Source: Spisula solida
Taxonomy: Eukaryota; Mollusca; Bivalvia; Venerida; Mactridae
Reading direction: 5' to 3'
Assembly (NCBI GenBank): GCA_947247005.1
Contig: OX365953.1
Coordinates: 501,001-565,000, forward strand
DNA: 64,000 nucleotides
Part shown: one piece after another, positions 21,727 to 33,950 of the stretch
How the letters are laid out: each line of letters starts with the position of its first letter
Numbering within the stretch: position 1 is the first letter of the stretch
The notes under the pieces: model-generated
Told to the model about the DNA's origin: nothing
Databases searched by the model: none
What the model saw: only the letters and a program-made list of their open reading frames with translations
Position numbers and translations under genes: made by a program

Positions 21727-24127
21727 AACTAGCAGAACACGAGTTGGAAACACGCTGCAGAAATAACAGAACACGAGATGGAAACACGCTGCAGAAATAA
21801 CAGAACACGAGATGGAAACACGCTGCAGAAATAACAGAACACGAGATGGGAACACGCTGCAGAAATAACAGAACACGAGATGGAAACACGCTGCAGAAAT
21901 AACAGAACGCGAGATGGAAACACGCTGCAGAACTAGCAGAACACGCGATGGAAACACGCTGCAGAACTAGCGGAACACGAGATGGAAACACGCTGCAGAA
22001 ATAACAGAACGCGAGATGGAAACACGCTGCAGAACTAGCAGAACACGCGATGGAAACACGCTGCAGAACTAGCAGAACACGAGATAGAAACACGCTGCAG
22101 AACTAGCAGAACACGAGATGGAAACACGCTGCAGAAATAGCAGAACACGAGATGGTAGCACACAACAGCAATAACAGAACACGTGATGGTAGAACACAAC
22201 AGAAATAACAGAACACGAGATGGTAGCACACAACAGAAATAACAGAACACGAGATGGTAGCACACAACAGCAATAGCAGAACACGAGATGGTAGAACACA
22301 ACAGCAATAACAGAACACGTGATGGTAGAACACAACAGAAATAACAGAACACGAGATGGTAGCACACAACAGAAATAACAGAACACGAGATGGTAGCACA
22401 CAACAGCAATAGCAGAACACGAGATGGTAGAACACAACAGAAATAACATAACACGAGATGGTAGCACACAACAGCAATAGCAGAACATGAGATGGTAGCA
22501 CACAACAGAAATAACAGAACACGAGATGGTAGAACACAACAGCAATAGCAGAACACGAGATGGTAGAACACAACAGAAATAACAGAACACGAGATGGTAG
22601 CACACAACAGCAATAGCAGAACACGAGATGGTAGAACACAACAGAAATAACATAACACGAGATGGTAGCACACAACAGAAATAACAGAACATGAGATGGT
22701 AGCACACAACAGCAATAGCAGAACACGAGATGGTAGCACACAACAGCAATAGCAGAACACGAGATGGTAGAACACAACAGAAATAACAGAACACGAGATG
22801 GTAGCACACAACAGCAATAGCAGAACACGAGATTGCAGTACACACCTGAAATAGCAGAACACGAGATTGCAGTACACACCTGAAATAACAGAACACGAGA
22901 TGGTAGCACACAACAGCAATAGCAGAACACGAGATGGTAGCACACACCTGAAATAACAGAACACGAGATGGTAGCACACAACAGCAATAGCAGAACACGA
23001 GATTGCAGTACACACCTGAAATAGCAGAACACGAGATGGTAGAACACAACAGAAATAACATAACACGAGATGGTAGCACACAACAGCAATAGCAGAACAC
23101 GAGATGGTAGCACACACCTGAAATAACAGAACACGAGATGGTAGCACACAACAGCAATAGCAGAACACGATATAGCAGCACTCAGCAGAAATAACAGAAC
23201 ACGAGATAGCAACACTCAGCAGAAATAACAGAACACGAGATAGCAGCACTCAGCAGAAATAACAGAACACGAGATAGCAGCACTCAGCAGAAATAATATA
23301 ACACGAGATAGCAGCACTCAGCAGAAACAAAAGAACTCGATATAGCAGCACTCAGCAGAAATAACAGAACACGAGATAGCAGCACTTAGCAGAAATAACA
23401 GAACACGATATAGCAGCACTCAGCAGAAATAATATAACACGAGATAGCAGAACTCAGCAGAAATAATATAACACGAGATAGCAGCACTAAGCAGAAATAA
23501 CAGAACACGAGATAGCAGCACTTAGCAGAAATAACAGAACACGAGATAGCAGCACTCAGCAGAAATAATATAACATGAGATTGCAGCACTCAGCAGAAAT
23601 AACAGAACACGAGATAGCAGCACTCAGCAGAAATAATATAACACGAGATAGCAGCACTCAGCAGAAATAACAGAACACGAGATAGCAGCACTTAGCAGAA
23701 ATAACAGAACACGAGATAGCAGCACTCAGCAGAAATAACAGAACACGAGATAGCAGCACTTAGCAGAAATAACAGAACACGAGATAGCAGCACTCAGCAG
23801 AAATAACAGAACACGAGATAGCAGCACTCAGCAGAAATAAAAGAACACGAGATAGCAGCACTCAGCAGAAATAACAGAACAGGAGATAGCAGCACTTAGC
23901 AGAAATAACAGAACACGAGATTGCAGAACTCAGCAGAAATAATATAACACGAGATAGCAGCACTTAGCAGAAATAACAGAACACGAGATAGCAGCACTTA
24001 GCAGAAATAACAGAACACGAGATAGCAGCACTCAGCAGAAATAACAGAACACGAGAAAGCAGCACTCAGCAGAAATAACAGAACACGATATAGCAGCACT
24101 CAGCAGAAATAACAGAACACGAGAGAC
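21727..24127. repeat. 34-bp minisatellite, about 70 copies in three subfamilies
   Basis: Unit GAAATAACAGAACACGAGAT plus a 14-base variable part. 21727-22150: mostly GGAAACACGCTGCA. 22150-23165: GGTAGCACACAACA, mixed with a TTGCAGTACACACCTG variant. 23165-24127: AGCAGCACTCAGCA. Because 34 is not a multiple of 3 and the minus strand lacks stops in this unit, ORFs of up to 404 codons appear in all three minus frames; they are artefacts of periodicity. Confidence 0.95.
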
Positions 24128-24649
24128 ACAAAAACGTTAAATCTTAGATTATAAAAACATGGTTCAACATCTTAAATCGGAAAGGGATGCAGCATAAACA
24201 GAAACGACAGAGTCTGTAAGACACAAAAAGCGACTCAGGAAAACGAAAAACGCAGATTCAAGTCACGAGGACCGCTACAAATATCAACAAGAAAGAATGT
24301 AACAAAACACGACACGTTACACCGACCGCCTGCCGCCTGATTCAGTCAACCATTACCAGAGCAAGAGCCAGTGGAAAATAATAATATCACAAGGACGGAT
24401 TCACACAACAAGCACTATCCACTAAGCAACGCTTAACAGACACAGTTTAATTATAGACATTTTAGAATTATTTAATTGTCGCAGCCTTAAACGTTTGAAG
24501 GTGCTAAAAAACTGATACTCAACCCATGTACAACTATATACATGATAAGCCAGTGTAAATGCTAGTTTCCTGTCATGTAATGCACCCAAACCAAAAGGAC
24601 ACAGCGACAGGTTTTAAAATTATGCAAAACAATAACACCAGGACCCGAT

Positions 24650-24871
24650 CTCCCGAAGCATCTCATGTTTTGCTCAAATTAAAGTCTGAATTTTAGATTC
24701 ATCAGAAGTTCGTGATATTGACATTTTACTGTAATAAACTCAAAATAAAGTGTCTGTTTTGTGACGCAAATTTTTAGTCCAACCTATTATCGAAATTACT
24801 TGACAGATTAATGGCAAAATTTGTGATGAGATTTTGCTCAAACTGAGACGCTTCGGGAGATCGATGCCTGG
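24650..24871. mobile_element. MITE of the GCCCCGATCTCCC family, worn copy
   Basis: Starts 'gacccgatctcccgaagcatctca' and ends 'tgagacgcttcgggagatcgatgcc', with an interior similar to 4237-4488. It is nested in the element ending at 25082 and is duplicated with it at 34472-34692. Confidence 0.8.
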
Positions 24872-25145
24872 ACTCAATGGCCTATCAGCAGGCAAATCAA
24901 TCCGTCCGGGAAAAAGCAGTCAACAGAAAGAGCCGAACACGAAAGTCACGAAAAGTTCACATAAAAGGGAAACATAATATAAAAAAACAGTCGAGTATTG
25001 CATAGTTTCATTAACATTATTCAAAAAAAAATATTCCAAAATAATCAATTAACATGTCTGTTGAGTGCTGCTTTTTCTGTCCAATTTGAATTAAATACTT
25101 TCATATTTTGAAGTTGAACAATATAATTAAAAGAACTGTATCAAC

Positions 25146-25206
25146 TGGCCCCAATTCCACGAAAAAGCTGAGCAATAACTTAAGTGTTTTCGTGGAATTG
25201 GGGCCT
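25146..25206. repeat. Foldback GGCCCCAATTCCACGAAAA
   Basis: Arms GGCCCCAATTCCACGAAAA and TTTTCGTGGAATTGGGGCC are exact inverted repeats around a loop of about 22 bases. It is duplicated at 34976-35034. Confidence 0.9.
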
Positions 25207-26690
25207 GGACTATATAGTCGATGTTTGTATTAGCATTGTTTTTTATCTATGTTTATAAATAGGTGTGCCAAAGTTAACCTGTACCAACGAAATCAATCCG
25301 TTTTTGTCACAACAACTTAAGGAAGTTAATATAGAGACCTAAATAATCTCCATAAGATGACAACGAGAAAAATAAATACTTATAGATGAATAATAGAACC
25401 ACTTTATATAAGGAAGAAAAACAACACCTTGTTTGAATAATAAACAAACCAACCGCTTCATATAAGGAAGAAAAACACATTTTATATTTTCGTTTCACGC
25501 AATCAAACCACCAATCAATGACTTCAAAACTCCTAACTTCACCATCTTAATCTCCATCGTATTGTTTGAACATATAATCTATCAGATCAAGATGTCAATG
25601 CTATTTGCTATCTTCAAACAATCCTTAGATTTGTCTCATGCGTTATCTTAGTTCTGACGGTGCACATTTCAAAGTCAACATTTGAAGCACACATTGTTTG
25701 TTTTACAATTACTCCAATACGTACATTATCTTATAAAACTTAACAAACACGTTTGAAACTTGTTTACTTGTAATAATTATTATGATATTTCTTTACACTC
25801 GTCTTTAAAGGTGTAAGCTGCACGGCTATTGAAAAAATCAATGCTGGTTGAAGGGTGTTTCGAATATACAAATGTATAATCACCGGGCAAGACCATAGCC
25901 TTTCTAACCTAATGAGTGCTCTTCTAGTAAAGTATGGATAGTGAAAGACAACGATTCTAGTGATCTTGATACTGCATTGAAAGTAGTGATCACATGATAT
26001 ATATTGCATGTCTTTATTTCAGGTTATGTTATTTTGTTAACTAAATATTTCGGAGGAAGTAACCCAACGCAGAATTTGAACTTACAGCATCCAGTGATAT
26101 CACTGCGTTTAAAGAAAAATAATGATGTTAGTTTATCGCCAGGCAGGCTACATAGTCCCCCATTAGGCATTCGGCGTGGGAGCCAGTACAACTGCCTGCA
26201 CATATACCGACTTATCTTTTTGAGTAAACTTCAACATAGCAACCGGCTTACGTGTCAGACAGGACATAAGCACTATATCGATGGGACATCTGCAGCCATC
26301 GGTTGGGCCATGTGGTCGAGTTGTTGGCGGAACAATCGGATTCAATATTTTATCAACAGATTGAAATTAAGTGAATGTTCGCCCGATTAGAACAACGAAC
26401 TCGTATCTATCAGATTACAACTTAAACATTTTTTAAGTGACTCATTTTTTTCAGTTTATCTTGACACTAAATACTGTAGCGCACAGACAATCCAAACCCC
26501 TTCCCCTAAGATGACACCATCATTTCGTAATTACAATGTAATTGTACGAGTGAGCCAAAAATGTAGAAAAATATGACGGACCATGTCGTAAGTCTATCTG
26601 GGTTAAATTGTGATCTAATCACGAATTGAATTGTATGCTTGCAAATACGAACTCAGGAACTACTTTAGAAATGTACCTTTAACGAGAACA
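25207..26690. other. Upstream region of gene C
   Basis: Shared almost base for base with 35037-36520 upstream of gene D, and in part with the inverted relic at 46390-46960. A 128-codon frame at 26004-26390 lies in the conserved block but is not recognisable, and its intactness in both copies is expected from recent duplication. Confidence 0.5.
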
Positions 26691-26701
26691 CGCGATATAT
26701 A
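26691..26701 (+). promoter_or_regulatory. TATA box of gene C
   Basis: CGATATATAACACGG in 'gtacctttaacgagaacacgcgatatataacacggtgtgcttccgcc', about 80 bases before the ATG. The whole block is conserved before gene D (near 36520), before the minus-strand exon at 31346 and before the relic at 45826, which supports a real core promoter. Confidence 0.65.
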
Positions 26702-26778
26702 ACACGGTGTGCTTCCGCCTACAGACACCTTGAGCTTATAGTTGATTATTGCACAACAACTTTATAACGTAAACCAAA

Positions 26779-29085
26779 ATGTTGCGTCTTTTTATGTTGA
26801 TTGCTTTTCTTGCTTCCACTTTTGGACACGAGCCTGTTGAACCTGGAAATATGTTTGAATGGGTATATAATGTAATAGAGAAACTTGTAGCACTTAGAGG
26901 CTACAACCTGGAACAGGATTTGAAAATAGAAGAACTTGAGAGAAAGCTTGAAGGTAAATGGTTTTTATTTTTATTGCAGTAAATATCGAATATGGACCCA
27001 GTCTTACATGAGCACAATATCTTAGTCAATTAACATTTTCAGCTAGAACGCAGTTCACCTGTTTATGATTATAAGTGTTGAAGTCGGTACATGTGTTTCA
27101 CGAATGGAATGTCTGTGAAATGACGAGAGCTTCTAAACTTATACCATGGTTATGTTTGTCATACACATTTTATCATTTCTAAAAAAACGTTTTGATATCG
27201 AACCGATTATCATGGACTGTTACGTTGACAAGTTATTTTGATATCTACCCCATTTATTAACAACGCGAAAATCGTTTAGCCCAGACTGTCTGCGTTATAT
27301 TGTGTTATAAATATGGCTGCCTGAAATGTTACACACTCGTCGAAGTAATACTTGTTGTTCAAATGTCTAAACATTCCATTAAGTTGCATCGTAAATAAAA
27401 GACGTAGATGTATTGCATAGGGGATATTTGTTTGTTTTGATTGAATATGGTTTATATCTCATTGTGTAGTGATAAAATTCAATATTTTTATGTGCGCGTA
27501 GCGCTCGTGAAAATAACAAAATTCCATCACTCCACGATGAGATATAAACCATATTCAATCAAAACAAAAAATATCCTATTTTTTATGCTTATCTGGTATC
27601 ACAACTGGTACTACATTTGTATTTATGGCAAATTACCACTGTGGTTAAACTGTGGATGAATATGTGATTATTTCATATTTTTAAATTCAAAATTCGCCAT
27701 CTTGGATTATGGAGGATATGTGAAAACGCAAGTTTTGAGAATTTTGCATCAAAATATTCACCAAATTGTGAGGACTGCTCTAACTAAGAAAATGAACCCC
27801 TACTTGAAATGTTTACGTTCAGTAATTAAAAAGTTACGGACAGTTTAGTAGTTGTGAGTTATTTTGTAAAACTAAAGTAGTCCATGTGGTGGCGGTGCTA
27901 ATATCAGTCATAGTGTGAAGGATAACCAGTGACTGATATAGGTTTTGTTTCACTGATAGAACACTATATCTCATCATATAGCATTAACTAAATATAGTTT
28001 TATAAAACAAATAGATATGCTGTATTATATTCAATGTTACCATTCTAACATATTATGTTAAGTAATACAATATATAATTCATGACAAGGTTTCTAAGTTT
28101 TCAAGTTATTACTAGATAATCTTACCGAACCCTCAGTGTCTAGCTTAACATAAGAAATGCTTAACAAAAATAAGAAAGTTTGAAATAGAATGTTGGCCTA
28201 TAAACGTACATCATTGGCAATGTTAACAGTACTTTTTACATCTGTTGTATCGTGGTGTATGGCTGATAGCAAATACACATGTTATCCTCTTGGCAAAACT
28301 ATGCAATCGTGATGATCCTAGTCCCAAACACTGTAATCAGTGCTTTGTAAATTATGAATGTTTTCTGGCAAAAGAATTGCTTCTTTAATGACACCTTCTG
28401 CAAAATCTAAAAGTAAAATGAATTTTTCATATCTTACAGGATACATGTAGTAAACTGTTCTTCCTTTTTTCCAACTTTCTTCATTAGTCTTTCGTCTGTT
28501 ACAGATGCCGGTACCAAGCAGCATGCTCCAGTTATATCCACGTACGTACGCTGGGGGAAGACGGCGTGCCCAACCGATGCACAAAAAGTTTATGGTGGGT
28601 ATGCTGCAGGTTCACGTAGTGGTCACGCTGGATCTGGTGCGAACATTCTTTGTTTACCATCAGACCCGGTTTGGGGCACCTATGATGACACTCCGGATCT
28701 GCAGGCCACACTACACGGAGTAGACTACATGTTTGGAGGGATGTTAAATGGTCACGAGGCCCCGTGTGTGATGTGCTCAGTGCCACGTGCAAGTTCTGTT
28801 ATGATTCCAGGCAGGAACATGTGTTATGACGGATGGAAGCTTGAATACAGTGGATACCTGGCGAGTACAAGATATAATGATTCACGTACAGAATATATTT
28901 GCTTGGATGAACATTTTGAATCGCTGGATGGACCAAATGACGATGTTAATAACGGAGTACATCTAATTCATGTTGAAGTCCGCTGCCATACGTTGCCATG
29001 CGACGTGTACCCTCATGGTCGAGAGGTTACATGTGCTGTGTGTTCATACTCTCCAGCTACATCCAATCATGTTCCCTACGCATAA
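26779..29085 (+). CDS. Gene C: secreted short-chain-collagen C4-like protein
   Basis: Exon 1 is 26779-26953 (donor gtaaat), exon 2 is 28505-29085 (acceptor gtctgttacag), phase 1, 251 residues. Residues 1-16 (MLRLFMLIAFLASTFG) are a signal peptide. About 25-58 is a charged heptad-like helix, probably a short coiled coil. From about 73 the domain opens with STYVRWGKTACP and GGYAAGS, and carries ten Cys in the pattern TACP, ILCL, APC, VMC, NMC, YIC, VRC, LPC, VTC, AVC. This matches the C-terminal domain of proteins annotated 'short-chain collagen C4-like' in molluscs. There are no Gly-X-Y repeats, so it is not itself a collagen. It is probably an extracellular disulphide-rich module; ligand unknown. 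Genes D and E are paralogues. Confidence 0.82.
27423..27578. mobile_element. Foldback element in intron of gene C
   Basis: The left arm 'tttgttttgattgaatatggtttatatctcat' and right arm 'atgagatataaaccatattcaatcaaaacaaa' pair nearly perfectly around GCGCGTAGCGCTCG. Its duplicate is at 37251-37405. Confidence 0.88.
27870..28504. other. 3' part of gene C intron
   Basis: Unique AT-rich sequence not shared with gene D. It marks the end of the block duplicated between C and D. Confidence 0.5.
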
Positions 29086-29099
29086 ACAGACTACGTCAG

Positions 29100-31170
29100 C
29101 AACATACTATAGCAAGCAGTTTTATTGATATAATCATAGGCTAACATACTTTCCGAAATTTATCTTATTCTCATTCATCTTCGATTGTTTTCGTTAGTGT
29201 AGTGTAATACCTGTTTAACTCGCTAAAATCACAACCTTGATTGCAAGACGAATACGCATGGAATATTCATGATCACAATGTCAATAAATTCTGTGACTTT
29301 TATCGTGCACATTGATTGCTCTTTTCGTGACTATGTTCTGTGTTGTTGTTGGCCTTTAGTGCTGTGTTTTCCTGTTGAGTGCTGCAATTTTTGTACAATT
29401 TGTTATTATCATTTTGCGATTAATTCATATTACGTGGTGAACCAATCATTACGTTTTCTTATTTTCCAGGCAGGATTATAGTTATAAATTATAAGCGTGA
29501 TGTCTGGTTTATTCGGTGATTGTTGAGTGTTGCATTTAATGTGCGATTTGTGTTTGTCATTTTGAAATTGATTAATTTATCAAATGTTCCCCATTACCAA
29601 TTACCCATGCAGTTATTAACTGTAAGGATGATGTCTAGTTTATTCGGTGATCGATGGGTGTATATAACATCGCTCGTGTCTTTAAACTGTTCAGTAAATA
29701 TGCCTTTAATATACATCCATTCATCCATCCATCTTTCATTCATGTCAAACCCCTGACGGGGACGAAGACATTTGTCTGTCAAGGGCAGACTAATACAGTT
29801 GTTCGATCCATACTGGTAATATACAAAGAACATTAATATAAAAATATATGAACATAACTGTATTTGAAAAAAACTGTTTGTTGTATTCCTCACCGATATA
29901 AACTCTCTAGGAAAAGAAATTATTCTTCAAATTGCGAGAATATGTACGTACTATATTGTATTAATAATACATTGTGATATTGATTGTTGAATGCCATGTA
30001 CAGGTGCCCATCCATCTGAAGCATAATTTACTTGAAACACTTCCCCTTGGGTGTTCCTCGGACACTTACATGTACAAGTATAGAATGTAACAGTATCTAA
30101 ATATTTTTACATAACGACACTTTATTGTCATTGAGGTCATGTATACAGGTTAAAATAAATAAAAAAATTGGAGAATCATATGAAGCAGTATTGGGAATGT
30201 TGACCGTTTCTGGAACTCTTTGAATGCGGACTAACATAGCAGCCTAAAGGCGGTTCAGGTTGCATTAAGAAATGGGCAATGGTAGTATAGAGAGGCTATC
30301 GCCTCTCAAAAACCAATAAGCATTTTCAGTTCAGATGCAGTGATTATTTGTCTTCTTTTAATATTTTCATATGTATTTGCTTTTCAATATAATATATTTG
30401 GTAGCCATGAAAACATGTTGGTTTTATTTCCATGATGGGACTGGTAGTAATTATGTTTATAGCACTTATAGCTCAATCAACCACTTTTTGATACCTTTGT
30501 CTATTATTATTAACACTCTGTTTGTAATTACCATATACAAGCAATAAAATATAATACCATTGTAATCTTATTCAAGTTGTTGTGATTTTTACCCAAACTG
30601 ATAAATGCATAACGTGTCATGGAGTCGACGCCATTTCAAAACTCAACAAATATTGGCGTTAAAGGCCGATTTTAGACGATTATCGGTACCGATCGGTTGA
30701 GGTGCGGATGTATTCTGTATTGTTATTAACCCCTTTAACTGCCTAGATCATATGTTTTAACGGTCAAGCTGGTATAGAGAAAATATTTGTATGAGAATGG
30801 TTCGTGGGATACAATCGCATTGCATTCCTGTATATATTTTAATACAGGCTTTACAGTAGGCCCAGTGAAAAAAATAGTTTTTTCATTTTTTTAAATCATA
30901 AATGCAAGTTCCTGTGCATATACTGACATCAAGTTTTGGAGGACAAGTTCTTTACAAAACGATTTGTATATGCTATAACAGAACTCTTGTGTATTACATT
31001 TACGTTACAATGACACTTTTCTCGGGAACACGTGGTGCTATTTTATCGAGATCCGACTGTGCATATGTTTGTATTTATTGCAAGTCATTTTCTATTTAAT
31101 ATAATAAGCAGACGTACAATGTATACATGTTTACAGGTCATGTGCGTTCCTGTATCGTCTATAGTGGATC
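29100..31170. other. Region downstream of gene C
   Basis: About 2 kb of AT-rich DNA. 29350-29680 holds worn, tandem pieces resembling the GTTGAGTGCTG end of the 34-bp-array element, and a repeated 'gatgtctggtttattcggtgat' segment (29498 and 29629). No supported gene; short frames here are unrecognisable. Confidence 0.4.
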
Positions 31171-31175
31171 AATAT

Positions 31176-31346
31176 TTATTTTGTTTCAAGTTGTTCTATT
31201 TTGGAATCCTGTTGATCATTGTTAATTCTAAGTCTTGCAAGTTTCATTATCACATAATATACGTATTCAAACCTGCTCTCACTTTCGACAGGTTCTTGAC
31301 CAAAGGTAAACAAAATAAACGCTATGAAAATAAGAAGACGCAACAT
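31176..31346 (-). pseudogene. Minus-strand solo exon 1 of the gene C family, open for 56 codons
   Basis: Reading from 31346 down, ATG opens MLRLLIFIAFILFTFGQEPV and continues through FEYVYYVIMKLARL to QQDSKIEQLETK, then TAA. This aligns along its length with exon 1 of genes C, D and E, including the signal peptide and helix. The sequence diverges exactly where the paralogues have the ...GAAG|GTAAG donor: here a stop replaces it, and AATAAA overlaps the stop. A TATA-containing block like that of gene C lies upstream (about 31422-31455). I found no second exon on this strand. It is either a truncated relic or a small secreted peptide gene. Confidence 0.7.
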
Positions 31347-31599
31347 AATGGTATAGATTCTAACGTAGCTTATGCCAAAATGGAAAATAAGACTCCAAGT
31401 GTTTCTAGGCGGAAGTATTCGGTGTTATATAGCACATTCTTGTTGCATTAAAGGTACCTTTTCAACATAGCTACCGATTTCGTAAAACAAGGATAAAGAA
31501 TCGAAACCGAAATGGTGAATAGTATTACCTATCAATTGGTAATTTAAGCAGTGAAGTCACTTTGAATAAACAAATCCATGTAACATTTATTAATTAGGG

Positions 31600-32035
31600 C
31601 TCCTCTCTGTACCATGTAACAGTTGTAAAATAGGATTACTCTCTTTACCATGTAACAGTTGTAAAATAGGATTACTCTCTGTACCATGTAACAGTTGTAA
31701 AATAGGATTACTCTCTGTACCATGTAACAGTTGTAAAATAGGGACGCTCTCTGTACCATGTAACAGTTGTAAAATAGGGACGCTCTCTGTACCATGTAAC
31801 AGTTGTAAAATAGGATTACTCTCTGTACCATGTAACAGTTGTAAAATAGGATTACTCTCTGTACCATGTAGCGGTTGTAAAATAGGATTACGATCTGTAC
31901 CATGTAACAGTTGTAAAATACGATTACTCTCTGTACCATGTAACAGTTGTAAAATACGATTACTCTCTGTACCATGTAACAGTTGTAAAATAGGATTACT
32001 CTCTGTATCATGTAACAGTTGTAAACTAAGATCAC
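31600..32035. repeat. 36-bp minisatellite, array 1
   Basis: About 12 copies of CTCTGTACCATGTAACAGTT then gtaaaataggattact. Two copies carry GGACG in place of GGATTA, matching the unit at 63605-64000. The 163-codon minus-strand frame is a product of the period (12 codons) and is not taken as a gene. Confidence 0.95.
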
Positions 32036-32480
32036 TAGTTATGTGTATTGTGCGTTTTTTGTTTTTCGTGTCACCTTTGTAGCGTGCGGCCGTATGTTTT
32101 CCTGTTTCTGCTGAGTGCTGATTTCCCTGTCTGATATTATTTGTTTAAGAGAAGAAACTCTGTCTGGCTTATTTAAGTCTACACGAAAATGAAGCAAATA
32201 AAATACAACTGTAGTCAAAGAGTTCATTCAATAATAAATTAGGTGAAAGGTCTCTATTTTATTTAATAATATCAAAAAGATTATATTAAGTCAGACAGGG
32301 AAGGCAGCAACCGACTTAAACAGCCGAGCACAGAAAACATTAAAAACACACAAAGCACTGAAAACACGGCATCCCGTCGCCTCAGTCAGTCAAACTAAAA
32401 CGGAACGAGAGCCATGTGACGAGAAAACAACAACCGGACATCACACATCACAAGGGCAATCTACAACATATATGATGCGC
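32036..32480. repeat. Dispersed repeat of about 440 bp, copy 1
   Basis: Begins 'cactagttatgtgtattgtgcgttttttg' and runs to 'atcacacatcacaagggcaatctacaacatat'. A close copy is at 44470-44925. It includes back-to-back ends like those of the 34-bp-array element: TGCTGAGTGCTGATTTCCCT near 32108, and 'gtcagacagggaaggcagca' near 32291 in opposite orientation. Confidence 0.8.
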
Positions 32481-33675
32481 AACGCGAGAAAAAGGCCCTT
32501 AAGGTCAAACTTTTCGATTTGAGTTTTTTCACTAAAAGTAACTATTAGATCTTTCCTCGTTTCAAAAATGTATTATTTATGGCTTTACCATGTTCCGTTT
32601 GGTTGCTATGGAGATTTAAAAATGCTCTTTTCAGGAAATGATAAAAAAATACAAAATCTATCCCTTTATTAGCATACATGAGCTTCAAGAAATGTCGTTT
32701 AAGATCAGCTTCTTTTTCTATATGAGGTCTTAAAACATGTTGTGTATAACTTTGGATCAATGAGGCAGTATCATATTAAGGATTAGATTGAATAAAAATA
32801 GAATCTGCTTCATTGTCAATGGTAACAAGGGACGATAAAGGCATTGTTCCAAGACAAGACAACATAGAATGTTTACCAGACTGCTTGTGAATAATATCTA
32901 GATAACCAACAGTCAACACTAAGCGTAATTTACGTTTGATATTGCCATTGCGCCTCCTACCATGAGATCTACATTTCCTTTTCCTTCTAGAACAAATAGA
33001 AAAAATGTCAATACTAGGATCTTTAGAAATATTGCATTCCTGATAGATATTATCATTTAAGGATGTTGGAGCGCTTAGAACCCCACCTTCAGAATTTGCT
33101 CAAATTTTGCCAGGAAGTAAAGAAATCTATCCTGACACAAAATATGATGAAAAAACAAGAGGTCACGGAACTCGTTTTTCGGGTAATCACCCCTGATTGA
33201 AGTGTGTATGAATTATTTCTATAATTCCATGGAAATTGGTAAATTGGTGGTGGTGTTCAAATGTGACATTTTTATTTGATGTCTGTGATCTAAATAATAA
33301 ATTAGTTTTTAATATAGTTTGGGTACACATTGTTATACATGATCAAGATACCAAAAAGGGTATATTTAATTTTGGTCTAATATATACTGCTCTTTTACCC
33401 CACCCACTTCATATTTAATGCAGCAAAATAGCACCCAGGTAAAATCCTAATAACTTCTTTTCCCACCTTAAACTTTTTTTTATATTTTGTCAAATAAGTC
33501 TAGTGACATAGATCTTCAAAATTATGCAATAAAAAATAAATAACACGGAGGTACCTTTTTCGCAATTTTTGTTTGTACTTTGGTTAAATGTGGTTAAAAT
33601 GCTGAGAAAATCAATGAAAACGCTTAAAATAAAATTTATTGAACATGTAAATATCGCGAAAACACATCAACACAC
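32481..33675. other. Unassigned intergenic sequence
   Basis: AT-rich, with no recognised gene. It ends abruptly where the duplicated 34-bp repeats begin at about 33676. Confidence 0.4.
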
Positions 33676-33950
33676 GATATAGCAGCACTCAGCAGAAATA
33701 ACAGAACACGAGATAGCAGCACTCAGCAGAAATAACAGAACACGAGAAAGCAGCACTCAGCAGAAATAACAGAACACGAGATAGCAGCACTCAGCAGAAA
33801 TAACAGAACACGAGAAAGCAGCACTCAGCAGAAATAACAGAACACGAGAAAGCAGCACTTAGCAGAAATAACAGAACACGAGATAGCAGCACTCAGCAGA
33901 AATAACAGAACACGATATAGCAGCACTTAGCAGAAATAACAGAACACGAG
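33676..33950. repeat. 34-bp minisatellite, short copy (8 units)
   Basis: Eight copies of the AGCAGCACTCAGCA subfamily only, continuing directly into the same unique flank that follows the large array at 24127. No left TIR is present, so this is the truncated left edge of a duplicated block. Confidence 0.93.

Larger units (their letters stand above)
21701..25082. mobile_element. TIR-bounded element containing a 34-bp minisatellite
   Basis: The left end GGACAGAGAAGCTAGCACTC (then aacag) at 21702 is an inverted match, 21 of 25 bases, to the right end CTGTTGAGTGCTGCTTTTTC (then tgtcc) at 25058-25082. The first two thirds are a 34-bp array. The last kilobase is unique sequence that includes a worn MITE (24650-24871) and a hairpin. 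There is no transposase-like ORF. Related single ends occur near 32125, 32300, 40350, 44560 and 44735. It is probably a non-autonomous element; bivalve elements with internal tandem arrays (e.g. the 'pearl' group) are a precedent, but family membership is not shown here. Confidence 0.7.

Noticed and set aside
21697..23589. Minus-strand ORFs up to 404 codons rich in Cys/Val/Leu
   Set aside because: A 34-bp unit lacking stops on one strand opens all three frames at once; sequence similarity follows the DNA period, not a protein.
21727..24127. CRISPR array
   Set aside because: No unique spacers between repeats; the units are contiguous and the genome is clearly eukaryotic.
26004..26390. 128-codon ORF upstream of gene C, kept in gene D at 35829-36218
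   Set aside because: Its conservation is fully explained by recent duplication. It is unrecognisable, and the older inverted copy near 46400 does not keep it open.
31544..32035. 163-codon minus-strand ORF
   Set aside because: Twelve-codon periodic translation of the 36-bp minisatellite.
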